Position numbers and translations under genes: made by a program. Positions 5,542 to 9,648 of a stretch of DNA of 9,648 nucleotides are shown here, one piece after another. Under the pieces are notes generated by a model, which was not told the origin of the DNA, made no database searches, and saw nothing but the letters and a program-made list of their open reading frames with translations. The stretch's first letter is position 1. Every line of letters starts with the position of its first letter. The DNA is from an uncultured Lachnospiraceae bacterium (GTDB taxonomy: Bacteria; Bacillota; Clostridia; Lachnospirales; Lachnospiraceae), in assembly GCA_902772565.1 (NCBI GenBank), contig CACYBJ010000205.1, positions 1 through 9,648 on the forward strand, written 5' to 3'.

Positions 5542-7686
5542 ATGGCGAAGGTCAGACCCGGAATGTTCATTAATGAACGTTATGAGATTGTTTCCTTAAT
5601 CGGCTCCGGCGGTACAGCCGAAGTATTTAAGGCGAAGGATCACAGATTGAACCGGTTTGTGGCAATCAAGATACTTAAGGAAAACTTTACCGGCGATCGC
5701 AAGATCGTTGAAAAGTTCAGGCAGGAGGCTCAGGCATCTGCCGGACTTACTCATCCGAACATTGTAAGCGTTTACGACGTAGGTACCGACGGCGACCTCC
5801 ATTTCATCGTAATGGAACTCATCGACGGTATCACTTTAAAGAAATTTATTGAGAGAAAAGGCCGACTTGATATTAAGGAAGCAATCGGTATTGCCATCCA
5901 GATTGCACAGGGTCTCGATGCGGCGCATGCAAACCACATCGTACACCGTGATATCAAGCCTCAGAATATAATTATTTCCCGCGAGGGCAAGGTTAAGGTT
6001 TCCGATTTCGGTATCGCAAGAGCTACTTTCGGAACAAGTTCCAATACTCTTAACCAGGCACCTGTGGGTTCTGTTCATTATCTTTCACCTGAACAGGCAA
6101 GAGGCGGTTTCTCCGATGAGCGAAGCGACATTTACTCCCTCGGTGTAACCATCTATGAAATGCTTGCCGGCAAGGTTCCTTTCTCAGGTGACAATAATGT
6201 ATCCGTAGCTCTTCTTCACATTCAGGGCGAGGCAAGACCTCTTCACGAGATCAACCCTGAAGTAACACCTGCTATCGAGAAAATCGTAGTTAAGTGTATG
6301 CAGAAGAAGCCTGAAAGAAGATATTTCTCATCCAAGGAACTCATTGAGGATCTTAAGCTTTCCCTTAAGAATCCCAAGGGTGATTTCGTAACCCTCGGAA
6401 AGGGCGTTCCTGTGGATGCTCCTACCATCAACATGACAGGTGAGGAACTTGATGCCATCAGAAATCAGGTTCATGCCGGTGAGTATGATGAGCCGGAGGA
6501 AATCGAAGAGGAAGAACTTGAAGAAACGGAAGATGACGATTTTGACGGTTCCGGTACAAGAACCGAGAAGTTCGTTATTATCGGAAGCATCGTTTTAGTA
6601 GTTCTTGTTATCGCTCTTGTTGTTTTCCTTGCAAAGAGCATTATGAGTTCCAATAAGGAAAGCTCTTCCAAGGCAGAGTCCCTTACAAGTGCTCAGATCA
6701 CACAGCTTAAGTCCTTCGGCTATACAACCGAAGAAATGGAAAAACTTCTTAAAGAGAAGTACAACTTCTCCGCGGGAGACTATAAGGTAAGCACCATCTA
6801 TAACTCCGAAGTTAAAGAAGGTTATGTAATTGACATGTATTACAATACCGACGGCGTTCTTATTATTGAAAGCAGTCTCGGTGTTGCACCTGCTGACCAG
6901 GTAATCATGCCTAACCTTTATGGTGATACCGAAGAGAAGGCAAGAGAGAAACTTGCCAAACTTTCGGAAGGATTCGATCTTGATTTCGTTCTTTCCGCAA
7001 CCCATACCGATGAAACAGCCGGTACCGTTATTGCTCAGAGTATCGAAGAGGGTCAGTCCATTCCTATGGATTCCACCATTGAAATCACTCTTTCAATCGG
7101 ACCTGACATGATTGCTGTTCCTGACTTTAAGTCGGTTACAATGACCAAAGATGAAATCGAAGCAAACTATGCAAAGGATTTCACAATTTCATACAAGTAC
7201 GATGATAACAACAAGGAAACAACTGCAGGAATCGCAGTAAGATCCGATCCGGAAGCTTTTGATGAAGACGGTAAGGAAGTTAAACTTGCCAAGGGTTCTG
7301 AAATTGTTGTTTACCTCTCATCCGAACTTGTTGAGGTACCCGACCTTTCCGGTAAGACCCTTGATCAGGCAAAATCTGCCCTTTCTGCAATCGGTCTTAA
7401 GGTTAACTCGGTTTCTCAGCCATACGATTCAGCCTACAGTCCGAATGTTGTTATTAAGCAGGGCACCGATGCCGGTGATACCGTAGCCAGAGGTTCAGCT
7501 GTAACGATAACCTATAACGCTACACCTTCACCTACACCTGAACCGGCAACAGCAACACCTACACCGAAACCGGCAACACCTACACCGAAACCGGCGACAC
7601 CTACACCTGAACCTGACGTACCTACACCCGATCCGGGTGAAGGCGGAGAAGGCGGCGAAGGCGGCGAAACCGGCGGCGACAACTAA
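5542..7686 (+). CDS. prkC: Membrane PASTA-domain Ser/Thr protein kinase (PrkC/PknB type)
   Basis: A transmembrane kinase that senses cell-wall fragments outside and phosphorylates Ser/Thr on proteins inside. In 714 residues the order is as follows. The kinase domain (about 13-275) has Gly loop GSGGTAEV (21-28), Lys43, Glu62, catalytic HRDIKPQN (135-142, Asp137), DFG (155-157), a Thr/Ser-rich activation loop (162-177) and SPE (182-184). A juxtamembrane acidic stretch (319-336) leads to one membrane helix (about 344-366). Outside are a divergent first PASTA-like unit lacking the VPxL start (about 383-447) and three clearer PASTA units (about 455-520, 524-594, 597-659). A Pro/Thr-rich tail (661-698, TPTPKPA repeats) and a Gly/Glu tail (701-714) end the protein. 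There is no signal peptide, as expected for this topology. AAGGA lies eight bases before the ATG, 14 bases after stp. Codon use differs from the neighbours (few ATA Ile codons). The tail is longer and more repetitive than in many orthologues. Confidence 0.95.
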   Translation: MAKVRPGMFINERYEIVSLIGSGGTAEVFKAKDHRLNRFVAIKILKENFTGDRKIVEKFRQEAQASAGLTHPNIVSVYDVGTDGDLHFIVMELIDGITLKKFIERKGRLDIKEAIGIAIQIAQGLDAAHANHIVHRDIKPQNIIISREGKVKVSDFGIARATFGTSSNTLNQAPVGSVHYLSPEQARGGFSDERSDIYSLGVTIYEMLAGKVPFSGDNNVSVALLHIQGEARPLHEINPEVTPAIEKIVVKCMQKKPERRYFSSKELIEDLKLSLKNPKGDFVTLGKGVPVDAPTINMTGEELDAIRNQVHAGEYDEPEEIEEEELEETEDDDFDGSGTRTEKFVIIGSIVLVVLVIALVVFLAKSIMSSNKESSSKAESLTSAQITQLKSFGYTTEEMEKLLKEKYNFSAGDYKVSTIYNSEVKEGYVIDMYYNTDGVLIIESSLGVAPADQVIMPNLYGDTEEKAREKLAKLSEGFDLDFVLSATHTDETAGTVIAQSIEEGQSIPMDSTIEITLSIGPDMIAVPDFKSVTMTKDEIEANYAKDFTISYKYDDNNKETTAGIAVRSDPEAFDEDGKEVKLAKGSEIVVYLSSELVEVPDLSGKTLDQAKSALSAIGLKVNSVSQPYDSAYSPNVVIKQGTDAGDTVARGSAVTITYNATPSPTPEPATATPTPKPATPTPKPATPTPEPDVPTPDPGEGGEGGEGGETGGDN
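7527..7683 (+). repeat. In-gene repeats encoding the Pro/Thr and Gly/Glu tail of PrkC
   Basis: Two perfect adjacent 21-bp copies lie at 7554-7574 and 7575-7595, encoding the TPTPKPA pattern. Diverged copies flank them at 7527-7547 and 7596-7616. They are followed by 9-bp GGCGGMGAA units at 7642-7650, 7651-7659 and 7660-7668, encoding GGE steps. Both arrays keep the reading frame. Such repeats tend to change copy number by slippage, so tail length may vary among strains. Confidence 0.85.
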
Positions 7687-7687
7687 T

Positions 7688-8602
7688 ATGGCATGTGTTA
7701 ATGGAAGAATAATTAAAGGAATTGCAGGCTTCTACTACGTCTATGTCGAGGACATAGGCGTAGTGGAATGTAAAGCGAAGGGGCTTTTCAGAAACAAAAA
7801 CATAAAGCCTCTGGTGGGAGATACAGTGGAACTTGAAATCCTCTCGGAGGACGAGTTTTCGCGTGCGAGCGACGAAGTAAAGGCCGAGGGCCACATTACC
7901 GAAGTGCTTCCAAGAAAGAATTCCCTCATACGTCCTGCATCTGCCAATATAGATCAGGTGCTTCTGGTATTTGCTGTAGCCGATCCGGAACCCCATCTGA
8001 ATCTTTTGGACAGGTTCTTAATCTCCATGGAGAAGAAGAATCTGCCGGTTATTATATTGTTTAATAAAACCGATTTGACGGAGGAGGATAATGTGTCCGA
8101 ACTCCGTCAAGTTTATGAGAAGGCACATTACAAAACCTTCGGCATTCAGGCGCTTAACAGTGTTAACACCGCCGAGGTGAGAGAGTGCCTAAAAGGCAAG
8201 ACTACGATACTTGCCGGTCCTTCGGGCGTTGGTAAATCCACCTTCATGAATCTGATGCAGCCTTCGGCCCGCATGGAAACCGGAGCCATCAGCGAGAAGA
8301 TTCGAAGAGGAAAGAATACCACAAGGCACACCGAACTGATCCATGTGGAAAAGGATACCTTCCTTTTGGATTCTCCGGGGTTCTCAAGCCTTGCGCTTGA
8401 CGATATCGAGGCAGGGGAACTTTCCGATTATTATCCGGAATTTGCCGAGAGGAAAGACGGATGCCGCTTCGCAGGCTGTGCCCACATAAACGAGCCGGAC
8501 TGTGCAGTTAAGGAAGCTCTTGCGGAAGGTCTGATAGCCAAAGAGCGCTATGAAAACTACCGCAAGATCTATACAGAGTTAAACTCCAGAAAAAAGTATT
8601 AA
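7688..8602 (+). CDS. rsgA: Ribosome small-subunit maturation GTPase RsgA (CpgA)
   Basis: A circularly permuted GTPase that checks late 30S subunit assembly. The protein is 304 residues, normal for Firmicutes. The OB-fold RNA-binding domain (about 1-75) begins with NGRIIKGIAGFYYV. The permuted G motifs then follow in the order G4 NKTD (126-129), G1/P-loop GPSGVGKST (177-185), G2 TTRHTEL (211-217) and G3 DSPG (228-231). The C-terminal zinc site is CRFAGCAHINEPDC (259-272) with Cys259, Cys264, His266 and Cys272. The start is placed at ATG 7688, one base after the prkC stop, because it matches the family N-terminus; an in-frame GTG at 7637 would add a low-complexity Lys/Ala stretch read from the prkC Gly tail in another frame. 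No good Shine-Dalgarno sequence exists (GGCGG at 7672-7676 is weak), so expression likely depends on prkC translation. In B. subtilis this protein is a known PrkC substrate. Confidence 0.95.
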   Translation: MACVNGRIIKGIAGFYYVYVEDIGVVECKAKGLFRNKNIKPLVGDTVELEILSEDEFSRASDEVKAEGHITEVLPRKNSLIRPASANIDQVLLVFAVADPEPHLNLLDRFLISMEKKNLPVIILFNKTDLTEEDNVSELRQVYEKAHYKTFGIQALNSVNTAEVRECLKGKTTILAGPSGVGKSTFMNLMQPSARMETGAISEKIRRGKNTTRHTELIHVEKDTFLLDSPGFSSLALDDIEAGELSDYYPEFAERKDGCRFAGCAHINEPDCAVKEALAEGLIAKERYENYRKIYTELNSRKKY

Positions 8603-8614
8603 GGACGAAAGAAA

Positions 8615-9265
8615 ATGGTAAAAATCGCACCGTCAATTTTAGCTGCGGATTTCAACAGGCTGGGTGAAGAAATCAAAGCCGTTGAAAATGCGGGAGCGGA
8701 CTATCTTCACATAGATGTTATGGACGGCGCTTTTGTACCTAATATTTCCTTCGGACTGCCTCTTATCAAAAGCATCCGCAGGAATACCGACATATTCTTT
8801 GATGTTCACCTTATGATCATGGAACCCATAAGGTTCATCGAAAGTTTTTCCGAGTCGGGAGCCGACAGCATTACTGTTCACTTAGAGGCCTGCTCCGATG
8901 TGTTTTCCACATTAAGGCAGATTCGCAAGTGCGGCAAAAAGTGCGGAATCTCCATTAAGCCCACAACTCCGGTTACGAGGCTTGAGCCCTATCTTGAGCT
9001 GGTGGACATGATACTTATCATGAGCGTTGAGCCGGGATTCGGCGGCCAGACTCTCTTTGAGTCCACCTACCAGAGGATAAAAGATGTTAAGGCCCTTGCT
9101 GAAGAACACGGCGTGAGCCCCGACATCGAAATTGACGGCGGAATCAACAGAGAAAACGCTAAAGCACTGGCAGATGCCGGCGCCGACGTTTTGGTAATGG
9201 GAAGCACTGTATTTGCCGGTGACCCGGGAGAAAACGTTTCTTACTTTACAAAACTATTAAAGTAG
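8615..9265 (+). CDS. rpe: Ribulose-phosphate 3-epimerase
   Basis: Interconverts ribulose 5-phosphate and xylulose 5-phosphate in the pentose phosphate pathway; a cytoplasmic TIM-barrel metalloenzyme. The 216-residue length is standard. Visible motifs are APSILAADF (5-13, Ser7), LHIDVMDGAFVPN (31-43, metal ligand His32, acid/base Asp34), DVHLM (63-67, His65), MSVEPGFGGQ (136-145) and EIDGGI (172-177, Asp174). The phosphate-binding end of the barrel is ADVLVMGSTVF (190-200). AAGGA at 8601-8605 lies nine bases before the ATG and overlaps the rsgA stop. It is the last gene of the operon here. In B. subtilis thiN follows rpe, but here 62 bases and then a terminator follow. All catalytic residues are present. 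Confidence 0.96.
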   Translation: MVKIAPSILAADFNRLGEEIKAVENAGADYLHIDVMDGAFVPNISFGLPLIKSIRRNTDIFFDVHLMIMEPIRFIESFSESGADSITVHLEACSDVFSTLRQIRKCGKKCGISIKPTTPVTRLEPYLELVDMILIMSVEPGFGGQTLFESTYQRIKDVKALAEEHGVSPDIEIDGGINRENAKALADAGADVLVMGSTVFAGDPGENVSYFTKLLK

Positions 9266-9327
9266 TACCGGTAATGTAAACAATAAATGCAAAAAAACAC
9301 ACATAATTCGCATTATAAAGAATTTAT

Positions 9328-9369
9328 AGACAGATGAATGACAAAGGGTCTTTTATCTGTCTTTTTTTT
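9328..9369 (+). terminator. Rho-independent terminator closing the priA-rpe operon
   Basis: A perfect 8-bp stem, AGACAGAT (9328-9335) with ATCTGTCT (9355-9362), encloses 19 bases that can themselves pair (AAAG-GGT-CTTT, 9343-9353). It is followed directly by a run of eight T (9362-9369, the first also in the stem). It lies 62 bases after the rpe stop and is the only convincing terminator in the window, so the genes from priA to rpe are probably one transcript. Confidence 0.88.
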
Positions 9370-9373
9370 GGTG

Positions 9374-9379
9374 TAAAAT
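9374..9379 (+). promoter_or_regulatory. Candidate -10 element for the gene at the right edge
   Basis: TAAAAT at 9374-9379, with TG directly before it, resembles a sigma-A -10 box. No good -35 is present: at 16-18 base spacing the sequence is T-rich from the terminator and matches TTGACA poorly. A start of transcription near 9386 would be expected. Support is the hexamer plus its place between a terminator and a gene start. Confidence 0.3.
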
Positions 9380-9385
9380 TAGTAT

Positions 9386-9648
9386 ATGTTTAAGCGAATC
9401 AAAGAATTACTCAATAAAATTTTTGGCGGTAATAATATGGATAAAGATTTACTTAGAACCAATGACTTCCCATCCGACGAATCCGCAAACGATGTGTTTA
9501 TAGGATTTGATGCAGATGCAGCAGTGGATTCTACAGTTGTAGTACCAAGTAAAAGTAACGATGTTTCCTCTGAAGATGAAAGCGAAGGCGATGCATCACT
9601 CATAAAGGATGTGTCCGTCGATGTTTCCGAGCACATTATCAAAGCTGC
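9386..9648 (+). CDS. Unrecognised protein, N-terminal part (3' end beyond window)
   Basis: An open frame runs from ATG 9386 to the window edge without a stop: 87 full codons. I do not recognise the family. Residues 1-17 (MFKRIKELLNKIFGGNN) form a basic, possibly amphipathic helix. From about residue 26 the chain is rich in Asp, Ser and Glu (for example SSEDESEGDAS at 61-71), suggesting a disordered linker or acidic region before a domain not yet seen. There is no signal peptide or membrane segment so far. A second possible start is ATG 9437 (residue 18), which has GGCGG seven bases upstream (9425-9429); the first ATG has no clear ribosome binding site. The gene lies behind the operon terminator and so is probably a separate unit. 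It occupies the place where thiN stands in B. subtilis, but the sequence does not look like thiamine pyrophosphokinase. An antisense frame over the same bases (9642-9379) is considered a shadow. Confidence 0.6.
   Translation, partial: MFKRIKELLNKIFGGNNMDKDLLRTNDFPSDESANDVFIGFDADAAVDSTVVVPSKSNDVSSEDESEGDASLIKDVSVDVSEHIIKA

Larger units (their letters stand above)
9266..9385 (+). other. Intergenic region after rpe
   Basis: An AT-rich spacer of 62 bases precedes the terminator stem. It contains a minor ATAAT-TCGC-ATTAT inverted repeat (9303-9316) too weak to call. The terminator then follows, and a candidate -10 element for the downstream gene. I see no small gene or RNA gene. Confidence 0.5.

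Noticed and set aside
7637..7687. Longer N-terminus for rsgA from GTG 7637
   Set aside because: The added Lys/Ala residues are just the prkC Gly/Glu repeat read in another frame; the family N-terminus begins at 7688.
9379..9642. Antisense open frame at the right edge (87 codons, Ser/Thr-rich)
   Set aside because: It mirrors the sense frame, which has a start, a plausible promoter position and continues beyond the window; the antisense product is low complexity.
1..9648. CRISPR arrays, tRNA/rRNA genes, insertion sequences, attachment sites, phage or defence genes
   Set aside because: None seen on either strand; the only direct repeats are the short tandem ones at def and in the prkC tail.

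Overview
The window is a compact, single-strand housekeeping cluster. It almost certainly comes from a Clostridia-type Firmicute, and a Lachnospiraceae-like organism is my best guess. The gene order (priA, def, fmt, rsmB, rlmN, stp/prpC, prkC/pknB, rsgA/cpgA, rpe) is the conserved one known from Bacillus subtilis and Clostridia. A PASTA-repeat kinase with its PP2C phosphatase is a Gram-positive hallmark, and the base composition is moderate. The family assignment is inference from order and protein style; I could not run a search.

Layout. 1-782 is the 3' part of the primosomal helicase gene priA. 794-1306 is def, whose 3' end runs into a 30-bp tandem repeat. 1307-1469 is the only sizeable gap inside the operon; it carries the rest of the repeat and two small inverted repeats just before fmt (1470-2402). 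From fmt to rpe the genes are packed tightly: fmt/rsmB meet as TGATG, rsmB/rlmN are 1 nt apart, rlmN/stp overlap as ATGA, stp/prkC are 14 nt apart, prkC/rsgA 1 nt, and rsgA/rpe 12 nt. A strong intrinsic terminator at 9328-9369 closes the operon. After it, a new gene begins on the same strand at 9386 or 9437 and runs off the window. Its product has an acidic, Ser/Asp-rich N-terminal region and I do not recognise it.

How the genes work together. fmt and def form the N-formyl-methionine cycle: formylation of initiator Met-tRNA, then removal of the formyl group from new proteins. rsmB and rlmN methylate rRNA (RlmN also tRNA), and rsgA is a GTPase for late 30S subunit maturation. stp and prkC are the opposing phosphatase and membrane kinase that sense muropeptide/cell-wall state through external PASTA domains. 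In B. subtilis, PrkC is known to phosphorylate translation GTPases including CpgA (RsgA), so the kinase and rsgA are plausibly linked functionally as well as physically. priA (replication restart) and rpe (pentose phosphate pathway) are the usual flanking members.

I see no mobile element, CRISPR array, tRNA/rRNA gene or defence system. The window is mostly ordinary. The points worth a second look are the repeat-decayed 3' end of def, the palindromes ahead of fmt, the low-complexity Pro/Gly tail of PrkC, the codon-use shift in prkC, the absence of thiN after rpe, and the unknown gene start at the right edge.
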